From NCBI RefSeq assembly GCF_002879855.1, contig NZ_PNYB01000011.1:1-64000 (forward strand): DNA of 64,000 bases. Direction: 5' to 3'. Position 1 is the stretch's first letter. Every line of letters starts with the position of its first letter. The position numbers were made by a program, and so were the translations under genes. This stretch comes from Trinickia soli. Lineage in GTDB: Bacteria; Pseudomonadota; Gammaproteobacteria; Burkholderiales; Burkholderiaceae. Below the pieces are notes generated by a model. That model was not told the origin of the DNA and ran no database searches. It saw only the letters and a program-made list of their open reading frames with translations. This document shows, piece by piece, positions 1 to 12,067 of the stretch.

Positions 1-1
1 G

Positions 2-118
2 AAGACTTCAAGCGCTTCGGGGCACTCCGCGGTTTCCTCCATCGAGGCTTATTCGACGCCTGCCCACACGCGCGGCGGCACCGTCACATTCCTGTGGCCG
101 ATGGCAGGCATCGAATAA
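2..118 (+). CDS. 3' end of an unrecognised gene, cut by window edge
   Basis: An open frame enters from the left edge and ends at TAA 116-118, giving a 38-residue C-terminus that closes with TFLWPMAGIE. I do not recognise the family. The neighbouring genes on the right are broken pieces, so this may be another gene remnant rather than the end of an intact gene. Confidence 0.3.
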   Translation, partial: KTSSASGHSAVSSIEAYSTPAHTRGGTVTFLWPMAGIE

Positions 119-231
119 CCCTTAACGGCTACGGCCGACCGCATTGCGCAGGAGTCGGCCACAAAGAGACGTTCACCTGTTTGTCTACCGAGACATCTGG
201 ACGTCCGGTCCCGGTAAAGAACGGCCACTGA

Positions 232-605
232 CTAGCCGCCCAGATCCGCCACTGCCATCGCCCTGCGTGTGACCAGCTCGCCGAGCGCAACATCGGCAAG
301 CGCAATCCCAAGCGATTTGAAGACCGTTATATCGGCTTGCGAGCGCGTCTCGGCAACGCCATTGGCGATGACATCGCCGAGTTCCGAAACGGTGCTCCAG
401 TCAGCCACGCCCGGCGCCGCCATCAGCAGATCGCCCGCCTCGACATCGGCTGCCTGCACCGCCGTTTCTGCGTTTGAGGCCTCGAAGCATACGCCAGCGT
501 AACGCGCTTGCATTTGCGCACCCGCTTCCTGCACGCCCTCGATGCCGGCCATCAGAACGCGCTTGATGCCCGACTTCTCGACAAGCGTCCGGATGTGGGC
601 TCGGC
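232..605 (-). pseudogene. ornithine cyclodeaminase / mu-crystallin family remnant
   Basis: Reading the minus strand to the stop at 232-234, the last 60 or so residues look like the C-terminus of the ornithine cyclodeaminase / mu-crystallin family (an AGDLLMA-like segment, then SELGDVIANG, then DITVFKSLGIALADVA). In the family that block follows the NAD-binding domain. Here it directly follows a segment ending in AVQAADV that belongs nearer the nucleotide-binding region, so an internal part seems to be missing. The upstream part fades out near 605, where a livF fragment begins on the other strand. No start codon and no complete domain are present. The family call is moderately sure; the limits are approximate. 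Confidence 0.5.
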
Positions 606-637
606 GAAAATGTGTCGCTGAGCACGGTGCGTATGCG

Positions 638-1121
638 TGCCTCATCCAGGCGGTCAAAGGCATCGACCTCGAAGTCGGGCAGGGCGAACTGGTCACGCTG
701 ATCGGCGCGAATGGCGCCGGCAAGACCACGACGATGAAGGCAATCACGCGCCTGAAAGCGTATTCGGCGGGCGATATCGAGTACATGGGCCAGTCGATCA
801 AGGGGCTGCCCGCGCACGAGCTGCTCAAGCGCGGTCTCGCGATGGTGCCGGAAGGGCGCGGCATCTTTGCGCGCATGTCGATCGTCGAGAACATGCAGAT
901 GGGCGCGTATATGCGCAACGACAACGACCAGATCGAAAAGGACGTCGACCGTATGTTCGGCTTCTTCCCGCGCCTGAAAGAGCGTGCATCGCAGTATGCG
1001 GGCACGCTGTCGGGCGGCGAATCGCGGCTACGTGATGGACTCGGGTCTCGTCACGATGTCGGGTGACGCGAAGCAGATGCTTGATGATCCGAAGGTGCGC
1101 GTGGCGTATCTGGGCGAGTGA
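638..1121 (+). pseudogene. livF: livF remnant, branched-chain amino-acid ABC transporter ATPase
   Basis: The frame contains the LivF Walker A segment (IGANGAGKTTT), the Q-loop region, VPEGRGIFARMSIVENM and the ABC signature start LSGGE. It then jumps near position 1020 to the LivF C-terminus (RGYVMDSG ... VRVAYLGE, stop 1119-1121), which lies in a different frame. The first 15 or so residues are also missing. Walker B and the H-loop region are deleted. The join sits at a short GCGAA shared by both sides, which suggests deletion between microhomologies. The product would have been an ATPase subunit of the Liv/high-affinity leucine transporter; this copy cannot work. Confidence 0.7.
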
Positions 1122-6215
<5,094 letters not shown>

Positions 6216-6239
6216 TCGGCCGACACCAGCACGAAAACG

Positions 6240-7379
6240 ATGAACGACATTCAATTGGATCAAGCGGATCTGGTGGGCACCGAGGAGCATCCCCCGGGGA
6301 AGGAACATCCCCAGGGGGCGTACGACGCGACCACGCGCCTGGCGGCGAGCTGGTACGTCGCAATGCGCTCGGACGACCTCAAGGACAAGCCGACGGAGTT
6401 GACGCTCTTCGGCCGTCCGTGCGTGGCGTGGCGCAGCGCGACGGGCCGGGCCGTGGTGATGGACCGCCACTGCTCGCACCTCGGCGCGAACCTGGCTGAC
6501 GGGCGGGTCAAGGACGGGTGCATCCAGTGCCCGTTTCACCACTGGCGGTACGACGAGCAGGGCCAGTGCGTTAACATCCCCGGCCACAGCCCGGAGGTGC
6601 GCCGGCTGGAGCCTGTCCCGCGCGGGGCGCACCAGCCGACATTGGTCGCCGCCGAGCGATATGGCTACGTGTGGGTCTGGTATGGCTCCCCGCAGCCGCT
6701 GCACCCGCTGCCCGAAATCGCCGCGGCCGACGTCGACAACGGCGACTTTATGCACCTGCACTTCGCGTTCGAGACGACGACGGCGGTCTTGCGGATCGTC
6801 GAGAACTTCTACGACGCGCAGCACGCGAACCCCGTGCACGAGCTTCCGATCAAGGCCTTCGAGCTCAAGCTCTTCGACGATTGGCGCCAGTGGCCTGAGG
6901 TCGAGTCGCTGGCCCGGGCGGGCGCGTGGTTCGGTGCCGGGATCGACTTCACCGTGGACCGGTACTTCGGGCCCCTCGGCATGTTGTCGCGCGCGCTCGG
7001 CCTGAGTATGTCGCAGATGAACCTGCACTTCGATGGCTACCCCGGCGGGTGCGTCATGACCGTCGCCCTGGACGGAGACGTCAAATACAAGCTGCTCCAG
7101 TGTGTGACGCCGGTGAGCGACGGCAAAAACGTCATGCACATGCTCATTTCGATCAAGAAGGTGGGCGGTCCCCTGCGCCGCGCGAGAGACTTCGTGCTGT
7201 TCGGGTTGCAGACCAGACAGGCCGCGGGGTACGACGTCAAAATCTGGAACGGGATGAAGCCGGACGGCGGCGGCGCGTACAGCCGGTACGACAAGCTCGT
7301 GCTCAAGTACCGCGCGTTCTACCGAGGTTGGGTCGACCGCGTCGCCGAGGGGACCGCTCGATCGCGCAGCCGCGAGTGA
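6240..7379 (+). CDS. prnD: prnD, aminopyrrolnitrin oxygenase (Rieske)
   Basis: PrnD oxidises the arylamine of aminopyrrolnitrin to the nitro group of pyrrolnitrin, the last step. It is a Rieske non-haem iron oxygenase of 379 residues, about 16 longer than the 363 I recall, the extra being in the N-terminal lead (LVGTEEHPPGKEH) and at the C-terminus. The Rieske cluster ligands are Cys78-x-His80 and Cys97-x2-His100 in RHCSHLG and CPFHH. The mononuclear iron site includes His195 and His200 in DAQHANPVH. It lies 24 bp after prnC with no strong ribosome site. No damage is visible. It depends on a flavin reductase/electron donor, and the linked prnF is truncated. Confidence 0.93.
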   Translation: MNDIQLDQADLVGTEEHPPGKEHPQGAYDATTRLAASWYVAMRSDDLKDKPTELTLFGRPCVAWRSATGRAVVMDRHCSHLGANLADGRVKDGCIQCPFHHWRYDEQGQCVNIPGHSPEVRRLEPVPRGAHQPTLVAAERYGYVWVWYGSPQPLHPLPEIAAADVDNGDFMHLHFAFETTTAVLRIVENFYDAQHANPVHELPIKAFELKLFDDWRQWPEVESLARAGAWFGAGIDFTVDRYFGPLGMLSRALGLSMSQMNLHFDGYPGGCVMTVALDGDVKYKLLQCVTPVSDGKNVMHMLISIKKVGGPLRRARDFVLFGLQTRQAAGYDVKIWNGMKPDGGGAYSRYDKLVLKYRAFYRGWVDRVAEGTARSRSRE

Positions 7380-7385
7380 GCGGCG

Positions 7386-7484
7386 ATGCGTGAGCCGGCG
7401 GCCCTAGCCGAGCCGGTCTCGGCCGCGTCGTTCCGCCTGGCACTCGCGAACCTGGCGCGCGGCGTCACGGTCATCACGGCGTAG
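7386..7484 (+). pseudogene. prnF: prnF, flavin reductase, only 32 N-terminal codons left
   Basis: ATG 7386 begins six bases after the prnD stop. It encodes 32 residues ending SFRLALANLARGVTVITA before TAG 7482-7484. FRxALxxLARGVTVITA is the start of the flavin reductase (FMN-binding) fold, and in full prn clusters the gene after prnD is prnF, the NADH:flavin reductase that supplies the oxygenase and halogenases. Nothing after 7484 resembles the rest of a reductase; an antiporter gene begins 30 bp later. This marks the right boundary of the cluster and implies that flavin reduction must come from another gene, if at all. Confidence 0.78.
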
Positions 7485-7514
7485 TGCGTCGGTCGCACTT
7501 TCCCGAGACATTTC

Positions 7515-8759
7515 ATGACTATTTGGCTGCTGCAACTCGTGCTCGTGATCGGACTCTGCAACGTCTGCGGCCGCGCTGCCGAACGACTCGGCCAGTGTGC
7601 GGTCGTCGGCGAGATTGCGGCCGGCCTGCTGCTCGGGCCTTCGCTGTTCGGCAGCATCGCACCTGATTTCTACGATGTGCTGTTCGGCCCGCGTGCGCCG
7701 TCGGGGATGGCGCAACTCGGCGAGGTCGGTCTGGTGTTGCTGATGTTTCAGGTCGGTCTGCATATGGACTTCGGCGTCACGCTGCGCGGACGCCGGTGGC
7801 GCGTGCCGGTTGCGATTGCGGCGGGCGGCCTGTTCGTGCCGGCAGCGATCGGCATGATCGTGGCGGTCGTGTCGAAGGGGACGCTCGCCAGCGATGCGCC
7901 GTCGCTGCGGTACGTGCTGTTTTGCGGCGTTGCGCTCGCGGTATCGGCGGTGCCGGTCATGGCGCGCATTGTCGATGACCTGAGGCTCGGCGCGATGGCG
8001 GGCGCGAGGCATGCGATGTCTGCCGCGATGCTTACCGACGCGCTCGGCTGGATGCTGCTTGCGGTAATCGCATCGTTGTCGAGGGGGCCGGGCTGGGCAT
8101 TCGCGCGCATGCTCGTCAGCATGCTCGTCTATCTGGCACTGAGCGCGCTGCTGGTGCGCTTCGTGGTTCGCCCGACGCTCGAGCGGCTCGCATCGACGGC
8201 GCATGCCGCGCGCGACCGGCTGGCAGTCATGTTCTGCTTCGTGATGGCGTCGGCTCTGGCGACCTCGATGATCGGGTTCCACAGTGCATTCGGCGCGCTT
8301 GCCGCGGCGCTGTTCGTGCGGCGTGTGCCGGGTGTCGCGAAGGATTGGCACGATAGCATCGAGGGCTTCGTCAAGCTGGTGCTGATGCCGGTGTTCTTTG
8401 CCCATGCGGGGCTGCACGCGTCGATAGGGACGATCGACGACTCGACTTCGTGGTTGTGGTTCGGCGTGTTTTTCGCGGGCGGGTTCGTCGGCAAGTTCGG
8501 GGGCAGCTATCTGGGTGCGCGCGCCACCGGGCTTGCGCCGCACGACGCGATGCTGGTGGGCTCGCTGATGAATACGCGCGGATTGATGGAGCTGATCGTG
8601 CTATCGATCGGTCTGCAGATGCAGATTCTTCCGGCGCGTGTTTACACGATTCTCGTCGTGTTCGCGCTGGTGACGACAGCGCTGACCGCGCCGCTCGTCA
8701 GATTTATGCTGCGCATGCAATCGCGCTCGACGCGGGCGATTTCGGTCGCCGGCAAGTGA
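7515..8759 (+). CDS. CPA2-type cation/proton antiporter (Kef/Nha-like)
   Basis: A 414-residue integral membrane protein with about twelve hydrophobic segments throughout its length. It has the Na+/H+ exchanger-family features VVGEIAAGLLLGPSLFG near the N-terminus and a central SAVPVMARIVDDL segment (family SxxxxxRxLxE/D-like). It probably swaps K+ or Na+ for protons at the inner membrane. There is no C-terminal RCK/TrkA-N nucleotide-binding domain, so it is the short form. It starts just after the truncated prnF and is unrelated to pyrrolnitrin chemistry. It could instead be a remnant of the ancestral locus into which the cluster entered. Confidence 0.82.
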   Translation: MTIWLLQLVLVIGLCNVCGRAAERLGQCAVVGEIAAGLLLGPSLFGSIAPDFYDVLFGPRAPSGMAQLGEVGLVLLMFQVGLHMDFGVTLRGRRWRVPVAIAAGGLFVPAAIGMIVAVVSKGTLASDAPSLRYVLFCGVALAVSAVPVMARIVDDLRLGAMAGARHAMSAAMLTDALGWMLLAVIASLSRGPGWAFARMLVSMLVYLALSALLVRFVVRPTLERLASTAHAARDRLAVMFCFVMASALATSMIGFHSAFGALAAALFVRRVPGVAKDWHDSIEGFVKLVLMPVFFAHAGLHASIGTIDDSTSWLWFGVFFAGGFVGKFGGSYLGARATGLAPHDAMLVGSLMNTRGLMELIVLSIGLQMQILPARVYTILVVFALVTTALTAPLVRFMLRMQSRSTRAISVAGK

Positions 8760-8835
8760 GGCGGTGCCGGACGCGAGAACGTCCGGCGAGACGCGTGCGC
8801 GGGGGCCAAAGAGGGGGCGCGTGCGTTCTCGATCT

Positions 8836-9010
8836 TCGTCAGGCCGCTGCGGCAGCGGCGCTTCCGCCGAACGTCGCAAAAGTGGCTTCCTGTGCGTCGC
8901 AATCGACCGGCGAGACCGAGTTCGCCCTTTGTGCATCCGGGCTGAACATGAACCCGGAATGGCGAATCGCCGCGGAGTGTGCGGCACCCCCGACAGCCCG
9001 ACTGTCCCGC
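8836..9010 (+). pseudogene. possible remnant of a small repeat protein gene
   Basis: In one plus-strand frame the translation reads LPPNVAKVASC ... FALCASGL followed by MNPEWRIAAECA. This has the look of a conserved repeat segment I associate with Burkholderia hypothetical proteins. It has no start codon, and its continuation after 8990 becomes Pro/Arg-rich noise. Best read as a fragment; low confidence. The rest of 8760-9079 shows nothing else. Confidence 0.22.
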
Positions 9011-9079
9011 CGGTCTCCTCTTCCGCCGCACGGTGCTAGCATGTCCGCTGTATCCGGTGGAAAGGACAAGGAGGCGGCC

Positions 9080-9316
9080 ATGGATGGCTTCATGCGGCAT
9101 CAAATGGAAGGCGTCTCGGTCGACATTCAGATCGTGCCCGCAAAGCCTCGTGGCTTCGCCGCTCGCTTCAGAGTCTCGGGCGACGTCGGCGACGAAGCCG
9201 ATTGGCCGATCGTTCATGTCGCCCAGGGCCCCTTCGCTACCATGCAGCAGGCGGAAGAGGCCGCGAAATCAGCGGCGTTGCAGCATATCCTCGAGCGCGG
9301 CTCGCCCCCTCGTTGA
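9080..9316 (+). CDS. small hypothetical protein, 78 residues
   Basis: The ATG at 9080 follows AAGGAGG at 9068-9074 at proper spacing, which decides this start over the in-frame ATG at 9043. The protein (MDGFMRHQMEGVSVDIQ ...) is soluble, mixed alpha/beta by eye, with no signal peptide or membrane segment. Its alternating hydrophobic stretch and ending ALQHILERG suggest a small folded domain. I do not recognise a family. It lies between the antiporter and bamC and does not appear to share a promoter with bamC. Confidence 0.6.
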   Translation: MDGFMRHQMEGVSVDIQIVPAKPRGFAARFRVSGDVGDEADWPIVHVAQGPFATMQQAEEAAKSAALQHILERGSPPR

Positions 9317-9380
9317 GCCACCTGGAAAACGAGCGCTATGCGCCGCGGCGAGCACGGTTTGCCGGGCCAGGGACGTGTTT

Positions 9381-9410
9381 TTGCACATGAATCGTCCGGC
9401 CCGGTAAAAT
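9381..9410 (+). promoter_or_regulatory. sigma-70 promoter for bamC
   Basis: TTGCAC at 9381-9386, an 18-base spacer and TAAAAT at 9405-9410 make a good sigma-70 promoter. An imperfect inverted repeat (CCGGGCC ... GGCCCGG) spans it. The bamC start codon lies 52 bp further on. Confidence 0.65.
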
Positions 9411-9462
9411 GCTCGGCTGATCCATTCACTCGCGGCGGCGAAAGCGCAAGGATTTCCCGAAC

Positions 9463-10680
9463 ATGACCGATTTTCGTTTTACCTCGCGGTTCGCCGCTGT
9501 GGTTTTGGCCGGCGGCCTCGTTGCCGGTTGCAGTACGTCGTCGCCCACCAAGGTCGACTACAAGAGCGATTCCAAATCGAAAGAAGTCTCGCTCGCCATT
9601 CCACCGAACTTCCTCGACGAAGCCGCTGATCAGCGTTCCCTGCCGCCGCAAAGCGGCGAAGCGTCGCTCTCCGGTCTGGCGCAGGTGCAAAAAGTGGCGC
9701 CGTCTGAAAATGCCGTCATGCCGCCGGTCAAAGGCATGCACATTCAGCGGGACGGCACGGAAAGCTGGCTCGTGATCGACAACCGTTCGCCCGACGAAGT
9801 CTGGCCGCGCATCCGTCGTTTCTGGCAGGAGCAAGGCTTCCTCCTCGTGGTCGATCAGCGCGACAAGCACGTGCTCGAAACCGACTGGAACGAAACGCGT
9901 CCGCAAATCAACCAAGGCCTCATTCGCAATACGTTGTCGAAGGCGATGGGCAATGCGTATGTCGCGGCCGAGCGCAACAAATACCGCACGCGCCTCGAAG
10001 CGGCGCCGAGCGGCGGCACCTATGTGTTCATCAGCCAGAAGGGCATGCGCGAAGCGCTCGAAGGGCCGAATAGCGACACGACCAAGTGGGAAGCGAAGCC
10101 TAACGACCCGGCCCTGGAGCTCGAGTATCTGAAGCGATTGATGGCGGGCCTTGCATTGGCCGACTCGCGCGGCGACACGGCGGGCCCGGTTGCGGCCGAC
10201 ATTGCGCCGGCTCCGGCCAGCGCTGCGACGGCGAAGAAGGGCAAGGCCGATGCCGACGCCGCTGCCGTGGCCGCGCGCAACGCGACCCTTTCGGCCCAGT
10301 CGCAAGCGGTACAAACCGCTTCGACCGATGCGCAATACACGTCGACGGAGCTCACGCTGGACGAGCCGTACGAACAGGCGTGGGCGCGCGTGGGACTCGC
10401 GCTCGATCGCTCGAACTTCACCGTCAACGACCGTGACCAGAGCGGTGGGCTCTACTACATCAGCTATGTCGATCCCAAGGACAAGTCCTCCGACGAGCAA
10501 GGCTTCTGGAGCCAGGTATTCCACGGCCGCAAGGAAAAGGTCGCCAAGCAATATCGGATCAACGTAAAGGCCGTGACCGAGAACCAAACGCGCGTGGCCG
10601 TCGTCGACGATAAAGGCGCGATTCAGAGTTCGGGGCCGGCCAAGGAAATCATGTCGCTGCTCGTCGATCAATTGCGCTGA
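9463..10680 (+). CDS. bamC: BamC, outer-membrane assembly lipoprotein
   Basis: A 405-residue lipoprotein of the BAM complex that inserts beta-barrel proteins into the outer membrane. The signal peptide ends in the lipobox VAGC with Cys23. An unstructured segment of about 60 residues follows. Then come two helix-grip domains: the first around residues 90-200 (SWLVIDNRSPDEVWPRIRRFW), the second around 290-400 (LTLDEPYEQAWARVGLALD). An Ala/Lys-rich linker separates them. Length fits the betaproteobacterial version. Upstream there is a small unknown gene rather than the dapA often found next to bamC. It is followed by a strong terminator, so it is probably monocistronic. Confidence 0.88.
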   Translation: MTDFRFTSRFAAVVLAGGLVAGCSTSSPTKVDYKSDSKSKEVSLAIPPNFLDEAADQRSLPPQSGEASLSGLAQVQKVAPSENAVMPPVKGMHIQRDGTESWLVIDNRSPDEVWPRIRRFWQEQGFLLVVDQRDKHVLETDWNETRPQINQGLIRNTLSKAMGNAYVAAERNKYRTRLEAAPSGGTYVFISQKGMREALEGPNSDTTKWEAKPNDPALELEYLKRLMAGLALADSRGDTAGPVAADIAPAPASAATAKKGKADADAAAVAARNATLSAQSQAVQTASTDAQYTSTELTLDEPYEQAWARVGLALDRSNFTVNDRDQSGGLYYISYVDPKDKSSDEQGFWSQVFHGRKEKVAKQYRINVKAVTENQTRVAVVDDKGAIQSSGPAKEIMSLLVDQLR

Positions 10681-10713
10681 CCGCCGCGTTTCCACGCGCT
10701 GAGCATCAACACG

Positions 10714-10742
10714 AACCCGCCGCCCGGCGGGTTTCGTTTTTT
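10714..10742 (+). terminator. intrinsic terminator after bamC
   Basis: AACCCGCC, loop GCCC, GGCGGGTT, followed by a T-rich tract (TTCGTTTTTT). It starts 34 bp after the bamC stop. Confidence 0.82.
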
Positions 10743-10787
10743 GGGGCTTCCCCCGACGCCGTCGGTGTGTTCCGTTGTGATCGCCGG

Positions 10788-10838
10788 CGTCACGTGACGT
10801 TACGCCGTAACGTTTCGTCGCCGCAACGTTTCTCGCCG
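10788..10838. promoter_or_regulatory. inverted and direct repeats, candidate activator sites
   Basis: Three nested signals lie here: the 12-bp palindrome CGTCACGTGACG (10788-10799), the inverted repeat ACGTTAC-GCC-GTAACGT (10797-10813), and two direct copies of AACGTTTC(G)TCGCCG (10809-10823 and 10825-10838). They end about 55 bp before the sigma-54 element. That is the usual place for the upstream sites of an enhancer-binding protein. Which activator binds is not known. Confidence 0.45.
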
Positions 10839-10891
10839 AATCGATTTTCGTTTTTCTTTCGAAATCAAAGGCCTGAATGCGGCTTTCGAGA

Positions 10892-10907
10892 TGGCACGCA
10901 AACTGCT
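10892..10907 (+). promoter_or_regulatory. sigma-54 (RpoN) promoter
   Basis: TGGCACG-CAAA-CTGCT matches the sigma-54 consensus TGGCACG-N4-TTGCW with one mismatch. The invariant GG is at 10893-10894 and GC at 10905-10906, with the required ten bases between. Transcription would start near 10917. No ordinary gene follows, only a structured segment ending in terminators. Confidence 0.6.
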
Positions 10908-10916
10908 TTTTAAAGC

Positions 10917-11155
10917 CGGGTAGGGCAAAAATGCAGGGAGGAGAAGAGGGGTGACGCTTTACCAAAAACGAATCCGCTGTCGCTACTCAAGCCGCGTACC
11001 GCGTGGTTGCGTGGATCTTTGAGCGGCAATCGGATCTATCGAAGCAGCACCCCGCACAAACATGGCTCGCGTTGCCCGCGAGCTTCGGTGGCCCCGTCGC
11101 CTATCCTCGTAAGGCGACGGTTTTACCCGCGTTCCACGGAACGCGGGTATTTTTT
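10917..11155 (+). ncRNA. candidate sigma-54-dependent small RNA, about 240 nt
   Basis: The interval starts about 11 bases after the -12 GC of a near-consensus sigma-54 promoter and ends at a strong intrinsic terminator. It contains three clear stem-loops: GCTCGCG-TTGCC-CGCGAGC (11064-11082), CCGTCGCCT ... AGGCGACGG followed by TTTT (11094-11124), and ACCCGCGTTCC ... GGAACGCGGGT followed by ATTTTTT (11125-11155). No long gene fits. A 23-codon frame from GTG 10951, with GGGAGGAG seven bases before it and stop at 11020-11022, could encode a small peptide, so a dual-function RNA is possible. I do not recognise it as 6S, tmRNA or another known family. Confidence 0.5.
11094..11155 (+). terminator. 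two tandem intrinsic terminators
   Basis: First hairpin: 9-bp stem, 9-base loop, then TTTT (11094-11124). Second: 11-bp stem with a 2-base loop, then ATTTTTT (11125-11155). The second is a very strong terminator. With no protein gene just upstream, they end the candidate small RNA. Confidence 0.8.
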
Positions 11156-11212
11156 CGTGCGCATGCAATGCGTTGTCAGATTCGTTAGGACAACGAATGA
11201 ATCTGCGGAAGG

Positions 11213-11470
11213 TCAGTGACTGGCCTGCAGCACATCGAGGATCAGGATGATGGTCCAATCCGCATCGCCGTCGTGATGGTATTGACGCTCGGCAACCACG
11301 AACGGCTGCTGCTTACCGGCAGGGCCGAGAAATAAAACGTCGCCTTCCATCGGCAGGCACTCGACCGGCGGCAAAGCCAGAAACGCTTCTTGCGACCCAC
11401 GCGGCATCAGCTTTTCGATTTTGCGCGATGCCGCTTCGGTCCATTCGATATCCAGTTGGATGTTGCTCAT
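11213..11470 (-). CDS. small hypothetical protein, 85 residues
   Basis: Starts MSNIQLDIEWTEAASRKIEKLM after an upstream GGAGAGG. It is soluble, with no signal peptide. It contains VECLPMEGDVLFLGP and ends with a beta-rich segment (PFVVAERQYHHDGDADWTII). Family not recognised. It is transcribed toward the candidate small RNA, whose terminators lie just past its end. Confidence 0.65.
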   Translation of the reverse strand: MSNIQLDIEWTEAASRKIEKLMPRGSQEAFLALPPVECLPMEGDVLFLGPAGKQQPFVVAERQYHHDGDADWTIILILDVLQASH

Positions 11471-11632
11471 GCTGTCCTCTCCGCGCCCGTGCGCGCGGGT
11501 TGTAAAACGATCCGGTGCGCGACTTTAGCATACCGCTCGCACGGGATCGCCGGACCCAAAGAAAAGCCGAAGCCAGCGGGACCGGCTTCGGCTCGTCATG
11601 CGAGGGCGGCTCGCGCCGCACGTGTCATGCGG

Positions 11633-11911
11633 TTATTGGCTTGCGCCGCTGGCGGGCGCCGCTCCCGCTGCGCTTGCCGCCTTCTTCGTCATGTGCTTCT
11701 TCATTATTTTCTTGTGATGCGGCTTCTTCATCGGCGTCGCTTCATCCATCGGCATGGTGCTTTGCTGCTGCTCCAAAGCCTGGGCACGTTGCTCGACGTC
11801 GGCAGCCTTGGCCGGATCGGTGCTCATCGTGACGCCGCCCTCAGTTTGAGCGTATGCGGCGCCGGCCAGCACCGACAGGGAAATCAAGACAGTCAGGGAC
11901 GCTTTCTTCAT
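11633..11911 (-). CDS. small periplasmic protein, Lys/His/Met-rich
   Basis: The 92-residue protein starts at the ATG at 11911 because GGAGG lies seven bases before it; an earlier in-frame ATG lacks this. The first 21 residues (MKKASLTVLISLSVLAGAAYA) are a signal peptide with an AYA cleavage site. The mature part has an acidic, Gln-rich stretch, then a very basic PHHKKIMKKHMTKK segment and an Ala/Ser tail. Such composition could bind metal or nucleic acid, but I cannot assign a function. Confidence 0.6.
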   Translation of the reverse strand: MKKASLTVLISLSVLAGAAYAQTEGGVTMSTDPAKAADVEQRAQALEQQQSTMPMDEATPMKKPHHKKIMKKHMTKKAASAAGAAPASGASQ

Positions 11912-12067
11912 TATTGCCTCCGTGCGAAAAGTGGATGGATAGTGGTCCAAATGCTGCCCGTCTGGCTGGACATTGCAAATTCTAGCCAGCATATGCCTAA
12001 GTACGCGATTCGTGTGGAGCAAAAGCGACGATCCGTTACGTCTCGTTACATGTCGGGATCGAGCCCG

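Noticed and set aside
9214-10965. 583-codon minus-strand frame over bamC
   Set aside because: Antisense to a clear bamC, with no ribosome site and low-complexity Arg/Val content; it also runs through the sigma-54 region.
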